A stretch of DNA of 64,000 bases from an uncultured Coriobacteriales bacterium (GCA_934636245.1 CAKUAI010000013.1:57304-121303), one strand, 5' to 3'; counted from the first letter of the stretch, positions 8,550 to 17,567 are shown. The notes: generated by a model not told the origin, from the sequence alone. Made by a program: numbers and translations.

Positions 8550-9407
8550 TTACTCGGCGACGGTCCAACCGCCCATGAGCGAAGAGGCAACCTTGACGGA
8601 AGCAGCCTTGTCAAGCAGCTTCTCGGCGTCGATGCCGGGGTTGGGGATGTCCATGACCTTGCCCTCGTCGCACATGGCGGCGAAGTCGGGGTTCATGGGC
8701 AGACGAGCCAGAACGTCGACGCCGTACTTCTCGGCAACCTCGTCGATGTGGCTGTCGCCGAAGATGTAGTGCTTCTTGCCGCAGTCGGGGCACTCAAAGT
8801 AGCTCATGTTCTCGACAAGGCCGAGCACGGGCACGTCCATGGACTTGGCCATGTTCACGGCCTTGCCCACGATGGTGGCCACGAGGTCCTGCGGGGAGGC
8901 GACGATGACGACGCCATCGACCGGGATGGACTGGAACACGGTGAGGGCCACGTCGCCCGTTCCGGGAGGCATGTCGACGACGAGCACGTCGAGCTCGCCC
9001 CAGACGACCTCGTTCCAGAACTGCTTGACACAGCCGCCGATGACGGGACCGCGCCAAATCACCGGGTCGTCGGGGTTGCGCAGCAACAGGTTGATCGACA
9101 TGACCTCGATGCCCTCCTTGGTGCGAGCAGGCACGAGGAGGTTGTTCTGCGCGGTGATGCCCACGTGGTTGAAGCCAAACATGTGGGGGATGGTGGGGCC
9201 GGTGATGTCGGCGTCGAGGATGCCGACCTTGAGGCCCTTGCGTGCCGCGTCGGCGGCGATGAGGCCGGAGACGAGCGACTTGCCCACGCCGCCCTTGCCA
9301 GACACAACGCCGATGACGTGCTTGACGCTGCTCATGTCATTCTGAGCAAGCTTGCTTGTGTCGCCGGCGCGCATTACGTTGCCGTCGGCAGGTACGTTCT
9401 CTGCCAT
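8550..9407 (-). CDS. mrp: iron-sulfur cluster carrier ATPase Mrp/ApbC (NBP35 family)
   Basis: 285-residue P-loop NTPase with the deviant Walker A GVVSGKGGVGKSLVSG near residue 32 and the MRP signature region VLVVDMPPGTGDVALT. A CPDC pair follows at about residue 204 (ENMSYFECPDCGKK); in this family two such cysteines bridge a 4Fe-4S cluster at the dimer interface, which the protein hands to target enzymes. The N-terminal DUF59 domain of some homologues is absent. The likely clients, such as MoaA (two Fe-S clusters), are encoded just upstream on the same strand, but mrp has a separate start after a 118-base gap with an AAGGAG-rich leader. Confidence 0.93.
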   Translation of the reverse strand: MAENVPADGNVMRAGDTSKLAQNDMSSVKHVIGVVSGKGGVGKSLVSGLIAADAARKGLKVGILDADITGPTIPHMFGFNHVGITAQNNLLVPARTKEGIEVMSINLLLRNPDDPVIWRGPVIGGCVKQFWNEVVWGELDVLVVDMPPGTGDVALTVFQSIPVDGVVIVASPQDLVATIVGKAVNMAKSMDVPVLGLVENMSYFECPDCGKKHYIFGDSHIDEVAEKYGVDVLARLPMNPDFAAMCDEGKVMDIPNPGIDAEKLLDKAASVKVASSLMGGWTVAE

Positions 9408-9525
9408 AAAACCTTGTCCTCTCCTTGGGGATAACGCCAGGGCCTAGAGTACTCCAACTTTACCGCTCTGGGAAGTCTAATCCCCTAAAGTCGCTATGAT
9501 TTGGTGCGAACGGCCCGTGAAAGAA

Positions 9526-10056
9526 CTACGCGCGCTCCCACAGACCCGAACGGCCGCCCTCTTTACGCAGCAGGCGCACGTCGACGATCTCCATGCCGCG
9601 GTCCACGGCCTTGCACATGTCGTAGATGGTGAGGCAGGCGACGCTGGCGGCGGTGAGAGCCTCCATCTCGATGCCCGTGACGCCGGTCACGCCCGTGGTG
9701 GTGACCACATGGAAGCCCACACGACCGTCGGCGCGCTCCCCCGCCTCGACGGGCTCAATCTCGACCTTGGCCTTCGTGAGCGGCAGCGGGTGGCACATCG
9801 GGACGAGGTCGCTCGTGCGCTTGGCGGCCATGATGCCGGCCACGCGGGCGCACGCCAGGACGTCGCCCTTTTTTGCGCGGTCCTCAAGCACCATGGCCTG
9901 GGTCTCGGGGTGCATGAGGATGGTGCCCTCAGCCACGGCCTCGCGCTTGGTCACAGCCTTGTCGGACACGTCGACCATGCGCACGTCGCCCTTCTCATCG
10001 ACGTGGGTGAGCTCGTCACGGTACGCATCGCGGGGCATCTCTTGGTTCTCTGCCAT
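9526..10056 (-). CDS. moaC: cyclic pyranopterin monophosphate synthase MoaC
   Basis: 176 residues. MoaC acts with MoaA to turn GTP into cyclic pyranopterin monophosphate, the first Moco intermediate. Family blocks visible are HVDEKGDVRMVDVSDKA, KRTSDLVPMCHPLPLT and GIEMEALTAASVACLTIYDM with the catalytic lysine region CKAVDR. I chose the ATG at MAENQ because GGAGGT lies 8 bases upstream; the codons before it are unsupported. It follows moaA after 5 bases, so the two form an operon. Confidence 0.96.
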   Translation of the reverse strand: MAENQEMPRDAYRDELTHVDEKGDVRMVDVSDKAVTKREAVAEGTILMHPETQAMVLEDRAKKGDVLACARVAGIMAAKRTSDLVPMCHPLPLTKAKVEIEPVEAGERADGRVGFHVVTTTGVTGVTGIEMEALTAASVACLTIYDMCKAVDRGMEIVDVRLLRKEGGRSGLWERA

Positions 10057-10061
10057 AGGTA

Positions 10062-11144
10062 TCAACCTCCGATTTGAGACATGAACCTCTCGGTTCCGTC
10101 GTTTGACTTGTGCTTGTCGGGCTTGTTGCGAAGTGCCGCCTCAAAAGCCGCGCGCACGGCGTCGTCGTCGTGGGCACGCAGACCGGGCAGCACGGGGTAC
10201 TCCAGATCGGAGAACAAACACGGGCGCAGGTTGCCGTCGGCCGTGAGGCGCAGGCGGTTGCACTGCGAGCAGAAATGGCTGCTCATGGCACTGATGAAAC
10301 CCACCGTGCCCTTGAAGCCCTCGAACTTCCAGTACTGGGCGGGACCGTGGCCCTCGGGGCGGTCCTTGGTGCAGGCAATAAGCGGGCCCACACCCGCGCG
10401 CTCGCCGGCCTCGCTCACGATGCGGCGAAGCTCGTCAGTGGGGATGGTGTCGGAATAGTCCCACGCCGACACGTCCTTGAAAAGGGCACTGCCCTCATCT
10501 GGGATGTTCTTCGGGATGGTCTCGTCGTCGCCGATGGGCATGTACTCGATGAAGCGCACATGGATTGGCCTGTCGCGGCCGAGCTCGGTGATGCCGAAGA
10601 AGTCCTGGTCGAGCGCCCTGACCGCCACGGTGTTAATCTTGACGGTCTCGAAACCCTCCTCAAGGACGGCGTCGATGCCGCGCAGCACGTCGTCGATCGA
10701 GCCGATGCGTGTGACGGCGGCAAACTTGGCGGGGTCGAGGGTATCAAGCGAGATGTTGACGCGGCTGACACCGGCGGCGCGCAGGTCATGGGCAAAACGA
10801 GGGAGAAGCGCGCCGTTGGTGGTGATGGCGATGTCCTCGATGCCATCGATTGCCATAAGGCGCGAAGCCAGCTCGGCGCAACCCTTGCGCGCAAGCGGCT
10901 CACCGCCTGTCAGGCGCAGGTGGCGAATGCCGTAGCCAGCCGCGATAGAGACGAAGCGCTCGATCTCCTCGAAGCTCATGATCTCGCAGTGGCCCTTGTC
11001 GGGAACGCCCGAGGCGGGCATGCAATAGACGCAGCGGTAATTGCACCTGTCGGTGATGGCAATCCGCATGTAATCTATCGTGCGCCCACAGGCGTCTTTG
11101 TTCGCCAGCTGATGGGCGACATGGTCGAGTGACGTGTTCTGCAT
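10062..11144 (-). CDS. moaA: GTP 3',8-cyclase MoaA (radical SAM)
   Basis: 360-residue radical SAM enzyme of molybdenum-cofactor synthesis. The N-terminal cluster motif is CNYRCVYC, followed by the SAM-binding LTGGEPLARKG. The second, C-terminal 4Fe-4S cluster is supplied by CSQCNRLRLTADGNLRPC. The protein ends in Gly-Gly, the conserved tail essential for catalysis in this family. The start at MQNTS has AGGAGAGG about 5 bases upstream. The gene diverges from uvrB across about 160 bases, where a TATCAT-like -10 box for moaA is visible. No recognisable Moco riboswitch was found there. Confidence 0.97.
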   Translation of the reverse strand: MQNTSLDHVAHQLANKDACGRTIDYMRIAITDRCNYRCVYCMPASGVPDKGHCEIMSFEEIERFVSIAAGYGIRHLRLTGGEPLARKGCAELASRLMAIDGIEDIAITTNGALLPRFAHDLRAAGVSRVNISLDTLDPAKFAAVTRIGSIDDVLRGIDAVLEEGFETVKINTVAVRALDQDFFGITELGRDRPIHVRFIEYMPIGDDETIPKNIPDEGSALFKDVSAWDYSDTIPTDELRRIVSEAGERAGVGPLIACTKDRPEGHGPAQYWKFEGFKGTVGFISAMSSHFCSQCNRLRLTADGNLRPCLFSDLEYPVLPGLRAHDDDAVRAAFEAALRNKPDKHKSNDGTERFMSQIGG

Positions 11145-11302
11145 TGAAACCTCTCCTGATGGGATGCCGTGGATGATAAGCACGGTGTACCATTAGACCG
11201 GCCACAGCATGATAGAGCACCGGGCAAACGGTGCAGGCACGGCCGCGGAAACAAGCGTGTAACATGGCAACAAGGAACACTTTATACCAACAGGTGGCGC
11301 AA

Positions 11303-13483
11303 ATGGACGACAAAACGACCACAAACGAGCAAGGGCGGCGCCATTTCGGCGGAGAGCTCAAAAGGTTCGGCCAAGAAGGCGAGGAAGTCGAGTTCAAAGT
11401 CGTCTCCCCCTTCGAGCCCTGCGGCGACCAGCCCCAGGCCATCGAGAAGCTCAGCCAAGGCATCCGCGAGGGCAAACGTTACCAAACGCTTCTTGGCGTC
11501 ACGGGCTCGGGCAAGACCTTCACCATGGCCAAGACCATCGAGGCCGTAGGCAAACCGGCGCTCATCCTCGAGCCTAACAAGACGCTCGCCGCCCAGGTGG
11601 CAAGCGAGCTGCGCGAGTTCTTCCCAAACAACGCGGTGGTGTACTTCGTCTCCTACTACGACTACTACCAGCCCGAGGCATACATCCCCTCCACCGACAC
11701 CTACATCGAGAAGGACTCCTCGATCAACGAGGACATCGAAAAGCTGCGCCACCAAGCGACCGCCGACCTGCTCAGCCGTAGGGATGTCATCGTGGTCGCT
11801 TCGGTGAGCTGCATCTACGGCATCGGCAGCCCCGAGGACTACGCGGGCATGGCGCCCAACGTGCGCAAGGACACCCCGCTTGACCGAGACGACTTCGTGT
11901 ATTCGCTTATCGACATCCTCTACGACCGCGACGACTACGACCTGCACCGAGGCACCTTCCGCGTGCGCGGCGACGTGGTGGACGTATTCCCGCCCTATGC
12001 CGAGCACCCCGTGCGCATCGAGTTCTTTGGCGACGAAGTCGAGGGCATCTACGAGGTGGACGAGGTCACAGGCGAGGTTCTCAACTCTTTTGACGCCGTT
12101 CCCATCTGGCCGGCCTCGCACTACGTCACCGAGCGACCCAAGCTCAACCGAGCTTTGCAGACCATCGCCGAGGAGGAGGCCGCCCGTGTGGCCGAGTTCA
12201 AGGAGGCCGGCAAGCTCCTTGAGGCCCAACGCCTGCAGCAGCGCACCGACTACGACCTGGAAGCCCTGCAAACCATGGGCTTCTGCTCGGGCATCGAGAA
12301 CTACTCGCGCCACCTCGACGGCCGCGCCCCCGGCGAGGCCCCCTACACGCTCATCGACTACTTCCCCAAAGACATGCTGTGCATCGTCGACGAGTCGCAT
12401 GTGACGCTGCCCCAGGTCCGCGGCATGCACGAGGGCGACCGCTCCCGCAAGATCTCGCTCATCGAGCACGGGTTCCGCCTGCCGAGCGCGCTTGACAACA
12501 GGCCCCTGCGCTTCGACGAGTTCGAGGCGCGCATCCCGCAGTTCGTCTTCGTGAGCGCCACACCCGGCGACTTCGAGGAGCGCGTGTGCCCCGAACCCGT
12601 GGAACAGATCATCCGACCCACAGGCTTGCTCGACCCCAAGATCGACGTGCGTCCCATCCGCGGACAGATCGACGACCTCATCTCAGAGTGCCGCGAGCAC
12701 GCCGCCCGCCACGAGCGCGTGCTGGTGACGACGCTCACGAAGCGCATGGCCGAGAACCTCACCGACCACCTGCTCGACGAGGGCTTCAAGGTGGCCTACA
12801 TGCACTCCGACACCGCGACGATGGACCGTGTGGAAATCATCCGCAAGCTGCGCAGCGGCGCACTCGACATTCTCGTGGGCATCAACCTGCTGCGCGAAGG
12901 CCTCGACATCCCCGAGGTAAGCCTCGTTGCCATCCTCGACGCTGACAAGGAAGGATTCCTGCGCAACCGACGCTCGCTCATCCAGACGATGGGCCGCGCA
13001 GCCCGCAACGTGAGCGGCAAGGTCATCATGTACGCCGACACCATCACCGACTCCATGCGCGTCGCCATCGACGAGACGCAGCGCCGCCGCGCCCTGCAGG
13101 AGAAGTACAACGAGGAGCACGGCATCGAGCCGCGCAGCGTGCAAAAGGCGATCACCGACATCACAAGCTTCATCGGTGCCGAGGCCGGCGGCGGTGCCGA
13201 CGAGGGCCTGTCGCAGACGGTGGCCGAGGAACTCGCGAGCCTGCCCAAAGACGAGCTCGCCCACATCATGGCCTCCATCGAGGACGACATGCGGGCCGCA
13301 AGCGAGAAGCTCGACTTCGAGGAGGCGGCGCGCCTTCGCGACCAGCTCGTGCGCCTCAAGGCTCAAATCGAGGGCAGCGAGGAAGGCGACGTCATGCGCG
13401 CCTTGAAGTCAAGTGCGCGCAAGTCAGCCGGCATGGGCGCGACGGGCACCGCCAAGCGCTTCAACAAGCACGCCAAGCACTGA
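11303..13483 (+). CDS. uvrB: excinuclease ABC subunit UvrB
   Basis: 726-residue DNA helicase-like component of nucleotide excision repair, which receives damage from UvrA and recruits UvrC. The Walker A is GVTGSGKTFTMAK, the beta hairpin is in the stretch VYFVSYYDYYQPEAY, the DEAD-like box is IVDESH, and motif VI is QTMGRAARN. The C-terminal UVR domain is present (EDDMRAASEKLDFEEAARLRD). The start at MDDKTT is preceded by AGGTGG at 5 bases; two upstream ATGs in frame lack a ribosome site. A short glycine-rich link lies before the UVR domain. One of only two plus-strand genes in the window. Confidence 0.97.
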   Translation: MDDKTTTNEQGRRHFGGELKRFGQEGEEVEFKVVSPFEPCGDQPQAIEKLSQGIREGKRYQTLLGVTGSGKTFTMAKTIEAVGKPALILEPNKTLAAQVASELREFFPNNAVVYFVSYYDYYQPEAYIPSTDTYIEKDSSINEDIEKLRHQATADLLSRRDVIVVASVSCIYGIGSPEDYAGMAPNVRKDTPLDRDDFVYSLIDILYDRDDYDLHRGTFRVRGDVVDVFPPYAEHPVRIEFFGDEVEGIYEVDEVTGEVLNSFDAVPIWPASHYVTERPKLNRALQTIAEEEAARVAEFKEAGKLLEAQRLQQRTDYDLEALQTMGFCSGIENYSRHLDGRAPGEAPYTLIDYFPKDMLCIVDESHVTLPQVRGMHEGDRSRKISLIEHGFRLPSALDNRPLRFDEFEARIPQFVFVSATPGDFEERVCPEPVEQIIRPTGLLDPKIDVRPIRGQIDDLISECREHAARHERVLVTTLTKRMAENLTDHLLDEGFKVAYMHSDTATMDRVEIIRKLRSGALDILVGINLLREGLDIPEVSLVAILDADKEGFLRNRRSLIQTMGRAARNVSGKVIMYADTITDSMRVAIDETQRRRALQEKYNEEHGIEPRSVQKAITDITSFIGAEAGGGADEGLSQTVAEELASLPKDELAHIMASIEDDMRAASEKLDFEEAARLRDQLVRLKAQIEGSEEGDVMRALKSSARKSAGMGATGTAKRFNKHAKH

Positions 13484-13508
13484 GGACCCCTCCCCCATCG
13501 GACACGCA

Positions 13509-13555
13509 AAGGGGCGGGCGCGCGGCTGGTGTTCCAGCCCGTGCGCCCGCCCCTT
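13509..13555 (+). terminator. rho-independent terminator after uvrB, facing modC
   Basis: A long stem (AAGGGGCGGGCGC... paired with ...GCGCCCGCCCCTT) with a TGTT loop, followed by CTTCTTG. It lies between the convergent ends of uvrB and modC and could serve both directions. Confidence 0.85.
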
Positions 13556-13583
13556 CTTGTGCAACGGGATGTGTGGAACGTCC

Positions 13584-14651
13584 CTACGCCCTCACCAGGT
13601 ACAGCTTGTCAGCGTCGAAGTGCAGGTTAATCACGTCGCCTGCCTTGGGGAGCTGGTCCTCTGGCACCTGGAGCTTGTCGACCTTCCACTGGATGAGCTT
13701 GCCGCCCTCGGGGGTCTTGAGCATCACGGAGCGCTCGAAGCGCGAGTCGCTCGTGCGGTGCACCTGGAGCCGGTAGGCGTTCTTGCCGCCAGCCTTCTCG
13801 GCGTCGGCCGGATGCACGTAGAACGCGCGGATTCCCAGATAGGCAAGGTCGTCAGGGATGGGCTTGTTCGTATGGAACGTCATGCCCCAGTCCATGGCCT
13901 CAACAACGCCTTCGGCCACCTTGCGCGCCACCGAGATGTTCTTGCAGCCCGAGAGCTTCACCGCCGCAAGCGTATGCGGGTCGCCCACGATCTGCTTGGT
14001 GGGACCGATTTCGGCCACATGGCCATCAGAGATGACACAGATGCGGTCGCAGAACCTGAACGACTCGTCGATGTCATGGCTCACGTAGAGCACCGTGGTC
14101 TTCACGAGGTCGAGCATGTCGAGCAGGATCTGCTCAAGCGAGCTCTTGAGGTAGGAGTCAAGGGCGGAGAACGGTTCGTCAAACATGAAGATGCCGGGGC
14201 GTGCCGCAATCATGCGCGCAAGTGCCACGCGCTGCTGCTGGCCGCCGGAAAGGCGTCCCGGATAGCGCTGGGCGAACTTCTCCATTGAGAAGATGGACAG
14301 TGCGCTGATGGCTGCCTCATGGCGCTCCTGCTTGGAAAGCGTCTTGGGCATGCCCGCCTGCACGTTCTGCTCCACCGACAGGTTGGGGAAGAGCTGGTAG
14401 TTCTGGAAGAGGTAGGCGGTCTTGCGCTCCTGCGGGGAGAGGTTGATGCCGCGCTCGGAATCAAAGAAGACGCGGTCGTTCACAACGATGCGTCCCTCGT
14501 CGGGCGTCTCGACGCCGGCGATACAGCGCATGGTGAGGCTCTTGCCGCAACCGGAGGCGCCCAAAAGTCCCAGGCGCTCCTCACCCGCCTCAATGTGAAT
14601 GTCGAGGTCAAACGCCGTGAGCTTCTTTTTGATGTCGACATACAGGCTCAT
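13584..14651 (-). CDS. modC: molybdate ABC transporter ATP-binding protein ModC
   Basis: 355-residue ATPase of the transporter encoded by the two genes upstream. Motifs in order: Walker A GASGCGKS, Q-loop YLFQNYQLFPNLS, signature LSGGQQQRVALAR, Walker B IFMFDEPFSALD, and the switch histidine in VLYVSHDIDE. After the ATPase, residues about 285-355 look like a TOBE/Mop-type domain (it ends in DVINLHFDADKLYLVRA), as in ModC and related importers. The ATG lies 2 bases after the modB stop. Substrate is inferred from the operon and surrounding Moco genes; sulfate or tungstate cannot be excluded by sequence alone. Confidence 0.9.
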   Translation of the reverse strand: MSLYVDIKKKLTAFDLDIHIEAGEERLGLLGASGCGKSLTMRCIAGVETPDEGRIVVNDRVFFDSERGINLSPQERKTAYLFQNYQLFPNLSVEQNVQAGMPKTLSKQERHEAAISALSIFSMEKFAQRYPGRLSGGQQQRVALARMIAARPGIFMFDEPFSALDSYLKSSLEQILLDMLDLVKTTVLYVSHDIDESFRFCDRICVISDGHVAEIGPTKQIVGDPHTLAAVKLSGCKNISVARKVAEGVVEAMDWGMTFHTNKPIPDDLAYLGIRAFYVHPADAEKAGGKNAYRLQVHRTSDSRFERSVMLKTPEGGKLIQWKVDKLQVPEDQLPKAGDVINLHFDADKLYLVRA

Positions 14652-14653
14652 GG

Positions 14654-16198
14654 CTATCCCCTCGCCTTGTCTTGCGCATCCGACGAGACGCGCTCAAAGA
14701 GCGTCTCGGCGTCGGCGGCATGAATACCGGAGAACGACTGGTCGTCGTTGGCACCCTCGGAGTCCTCACCTGCAAGTTTGCCCTGCTTCTTAAGCATCTT
14801 GAGCTCAGCACGCGTGAGGCCGCCCCTGCGGTAGCGCTGGGAGTGAGCGGTGTAGACGTTGATGAAAAGGATGACGAGGAACGAGATGAAGATGACCACG
14901 ATGACCCAGAAGATCGCCACGTCGGTGTTGCCGCCCATCCACTGGAAGTAGATGGCGATAGGCATGGTCTGGGTGATGCCCGCGTAGTTGCCCGCACAGA
15001 AAAGCGTGGCGCCGAACTCGCCCATGGCGCGGGCGAACGCAAGCACGGTGCCTGCGGCGATGGAGGGCCAGGCGTTAGGAATCATGAGGCGGTAGAACAC
15101 GCGACGCTCAGACCAACCCAAGGTGCGGGCAGCGTCGAGCATATTGGGGTCAAGCGCCTCGAATGCGCCGCGAGCCGTGCGGTACATGAGCGGGAACGCC
15201 ACCACCGTAGCCGCGATGACCGTGGCGGGCCAGGAGAACACGAGCTTCACGCCATGCTGCATGAGCCACTGTCCGACTGGCGAGGCGTTGCCGAACAGCA
15301 GGAGCAGCAAGAAACCGCACACCGTGGGCGGCAACACCATGGGGATGGTGAAGAGGGTGTCGACGATTCCCTGCCAGCGGCTCTTGACGCCAAGCGACTT
15401 CCAAGCGGCGAGAAGTCCACAGATGAAGACGATGACAAGCGCAACGCCACTTGTCTTGAGAGAGACCCACAGCGGGCGGTAGTCGATGGTCGAAAGGAAA
15501 GCGCGCAGGCTCTCCCACCAGGTGGGAATGGCCTCGGTAACAACGGCGGAGTTCGCGACGAGGTGGCCGTAGTCACACAGGACAGCGTCGGTGTTGTTGG
15601 CCTGACCGTCGGTGCGCGTGAGGGTCACATACAGGCGAGCCTTGTCGCCCTCGCCGATGGAGACGTCGCGTCTGACGGTGACGTCGCCAAACTGCACCTC
15701 CTGCTCACCAACGGAAACTTGCACGTCGCCTTTGAGACTGCCGACGAGCGTGCCGCCTTTGGAAGCAGCCTGATCGAGCTCGGCCACCATGGCCATGAAA
15801 GCGTCGACGTAGCCCTGGTCGTCGGCCTTGAAACCGACTGCATCGGCGACGTCTTGAGGAACCATGACGAGCGTGTTCTCGCCGATGGCGAGGACGACGA
15901 ACGCCTCGGTGTCGTTGACCTGGTAGATATAGCCCGCGCCGCCCTTGTCCTCGCGGCCCTTGTTGCGGCGCTCGAAGTCATTGATGCCCAGGCCGTACTC
16001 GTCATCAACAGCCGAACCTGCGCTCAACTGCTGGCCCTCGCCCACGCTGGACTGCGCGTCTGCCCATGCGGCGCGAGGTGCAACGAGAATGGCGGCGAGG
16101 CCCACAACGCAGGCAATGAGCGCAGCGGCAAACACCGCACGCACCAGAGACAGGCGACGCAGGCAGGGTGCCGCGCAGCCTGTGGAAGTCGTTGGCAT
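14654..16198 (-). CDS. modB: molybdate ABC permease ModB with an extra N-terminal extracytoplasmic domain
   Basis: 514 residues, about twice the normal ModB length of roughly 225-230. Residues 20-45 are a hydrophobic helix ending in AAWADA, like a signal peptide or anchor. Residues about 46-225 form a soluble domain that I do not recognise (GGAGYIYQVNDTEAFVV, VLCDYGHLV). The permease follows: helices from about 240, with the ATPase-contact EAA loop LDAARTLGWSERRVFYR. A charged cytoplasmic tail of about 80 residues closes the protein. GGGAGG lies 5 bases before the chosen ATG; 27 further upstream codons are unsupported. Between modA and modC in an operon. Confidence 0.88.
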   Translation of the reverse strand: MPTTSTGCAAPCLRRLSLVRAVFAAALIACVVGLAAILVAPRAAWADAQSSVGEGQQLSAGSAVDDEYGLGINDFERRNKGREDKGGAGYIYQVNDTEAFVVLAIGENTLVMVPQDVADAVGFKADDQGYVDAFMAMVAELDQAASKGGTLVGSLKGDVQVSVGEQEVQFGDVTVRRDVSIGEGDKARLYVTLTRTDGQANNTDAVLCDYGHLVANSAVVTEAIPTWWESLRAFLSTIDYRPLWVSLKTSGVALVIVFICGLLAAWKSLGVKSRWQGIVDTLFTIPMVLPPTVCGFLLLLLFGNASPVGQWLMQHGVKLVFSWPATVIAATVVAFPLMYRTARGAFEALDPNMLDAARTLGWSERRVFYRLMIPNAWPSIAAGTVLAFARAMGEFGATLFCAGNYAGITQTMPIAIYFQWMGGNTDVAIFWVIVVIFISFLVILFINVYTAHSQRYRRGGLTRAELKMLKKQGKLAGEDSEGANDDQSFSGIHAADAETLFERVSSDAQDKARG

Positions 16199-16301
16199 GC
16201 TTCCCTCCCAAGAAAATACCCACGCAAACGAAGTGCGCCGACGTCCCAAAACACCAGGGCGTCGGCGCACGGATGTCATCTAAGCCCTACAAGGAAGGCG
16301 T

Positions 16302-17456
16302 TTACTTCGCCTGGGCCAGGCAGTCCTCGACGGCCGCGAAGATGGCCTTGGAGGTGACGGTGGCGCCGGAGACGGCGTCGACGCCCTCGGTGCCGTTGGC
16401 AGCCACGATGGCCTCGGGCAGCTGGTCGATGGCCTTGGAGCCGATGCCCTCGGTCTCGGAGTTGTCGCCCACGACCACGGTTGCGATCTTGCCGTCCTTG
16501 ACCTCGACGGTCACGGGCACCTTGCCGCCGATGCCCTTGCCCTCGGCGGTGTAAGAACCGTCCTTGAGGGCGCCGGCGGCGGCATCAGCGGGAGCCTCCT
16601 CGGCCACGACAACCTCAAAGCCGTACTCGCTCCAGATGTCCAGAGCGTCGGGGTCGGTCATGCAGAAGTCGAGGAACGCCTTGGCGGCCTCAGCGTTGGG
16701 GGCGTCGGTGCAGACGGCGCCGGGGTAGACGATGTCCTTGTGCATGTCGGCAGGAACGGTGTAGATGGCCTCAATGCCCTCGTAGCGGTAGACATCGGAG
16801 CTGTACACGAAGCCGATGGTGGCATCGCCCGTGGAGACATAGGAAGCGCAGGTGCCCACCTTGTCGGCAAGCATGACCTTGTCCTTGATCTCGTCGGCAA
16901 ACTCGCCGTCGACGCCCTCCTCAGCGCTGTAGAGGCCGGCGGCGTACAGGGACTGGCAGGTGTACTTGCCAGCAGGAACGGTGGCCGGGTCGCCAATGGC
17001 GATGCTGGCGATGTCGTCGGCGACGACGTCCTCAACGGCAGCGACCTTGACGTCGGCGCCCTCGGCGGCAACGATGACCAGGTCGTTGTTGAACATCTTG
17101 ATGCGGGTGTCGGCGTCGATGAGCTTGCCCTCTTCGGCCTTGTCCATGGTGCCCTTGGAGGCGGTGATCAGCAGGTCGGCGACGGCACCGCCCTTGAGCT
17201 GCTCGACCAGGTCGCCGGAAGCCTTGAACTGGGTGTCGGCAAACTCGACGCCGGTCTGCTCGGTGTAGAGCTTCTGGACCTCGGGCAGGGCCTTCTCCAG
17301 GGAGTTGGCGGCGAAGATCTGGAGGGCGCCCTCAGCGGCGGGAGCAGCCTCCTCCTTCTTCTCGTCGGCAAAAGCGAGGCCGGCGCAAGGAACGACGGCA
17401 AGGGCGGCACCGAGCATAGCGGCACCCTGAACAAAGGAACGACGATTCATCTTCAT
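16302..17456 (-). CDS. modA: molybdate-binding protein ModA fused to an FMN-binding domain
   Basis: 384 residues. The N terminus has a twin-arginine-like signal (NRRSFVQG, then a hydrophobic run to AFADE). Residues about 42-285 are a ModA-type solute-binding protein: LQIFAANSLEKALPEVQKLY, FKASGDLVEQLKGG and ADLLITASKGTMDKAEEGKL match the oxyanion-binding lobes. Residues about 298-384 are an FMN_bind domain with DGSYTAEGKGIGGKVPV and the flavinylation motif D-A-V-S-G-A-T-V-T-S, in which Thr366 would carry FMN in phosphoester linkage by ApbE. The flavin function is unknown; ordinary ModA proteins end before this domain. AGGGG lies 9 bases before the ATG. First gene of the mod operon. Confidence 0.88.
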   Translation of the reverse strand: MKMNRRSFVQGAAMLGAALAVVPCAGLAFADEKKEEAAPAAEGALQIFAANSLEKALPEVQKLYTEQTGVEFADTQFKASGDLVEQLKGGAVADLLITASKGTMDKAEEGKLIDADTRIKMFNNDLVIVAAEGADVKVAAVEDVVADDIASIAIGDPATVPAGKYTCQSLYAAGLYSAEEGVDGEFADEIKDKVMLADKVGTCASYVSTGDATIGFVYSSDVYRYEGIEAIYTVPADMHKDIVYPGAVCTDAPNAEAAKAFLDFCMTDPDALDIWSEYGFEVVVAEEAPADAAAGALKDGSYTAEGKGIGGKVPVTVEVKDGKIATVVVGDNSETEGIGSKAIDQLPEAIVAANGTEGVDAVSGATVTSKAIFAAVEDCLAQAK

Positions 17457-17510
17457 TTGAGAAATCCCCTCCCAAGGGACTCAGGCGACAGCGGGTTTGC
17501 CGTTGCTATC

Positions 17511-17567
17511 ACAAGATAGGTTAACCATCCGTCACAAAAGTGCAAGCATAAAATCAACCTAAGTTGA
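17511..17567 (-). promoter_or_regulatory. promoter and operator-like dyad of the mod operon
   Basis: Reading on the minus strand, -35 TTGCAC (17545-17540) and -10 TAACCT (17523-17518) are 16 bases apart. Just upstream is a perfect dyad, TCAAC-4-GTTGA (17567-17554), at a place suited to an activator or repressor. The sequence is not the classic E. coli ModE site, and no regulator gene of that kind lies in the window. Confidence 0.45.

Noticed and set aside
11145..11302. Moco riboswitch or LexA box between moaA and uvrB
   Set aside because: No recognisable Moco-motif pattern and no TCGAAC-type SOS site were found by eye.
16198..16279. Upstream start of modB giving a 541-residue protein
   Set aside because: The 27 added residues are Arg-rich and lack a ribosome site; the chosen ATG has GGGAGG at 5 bases.
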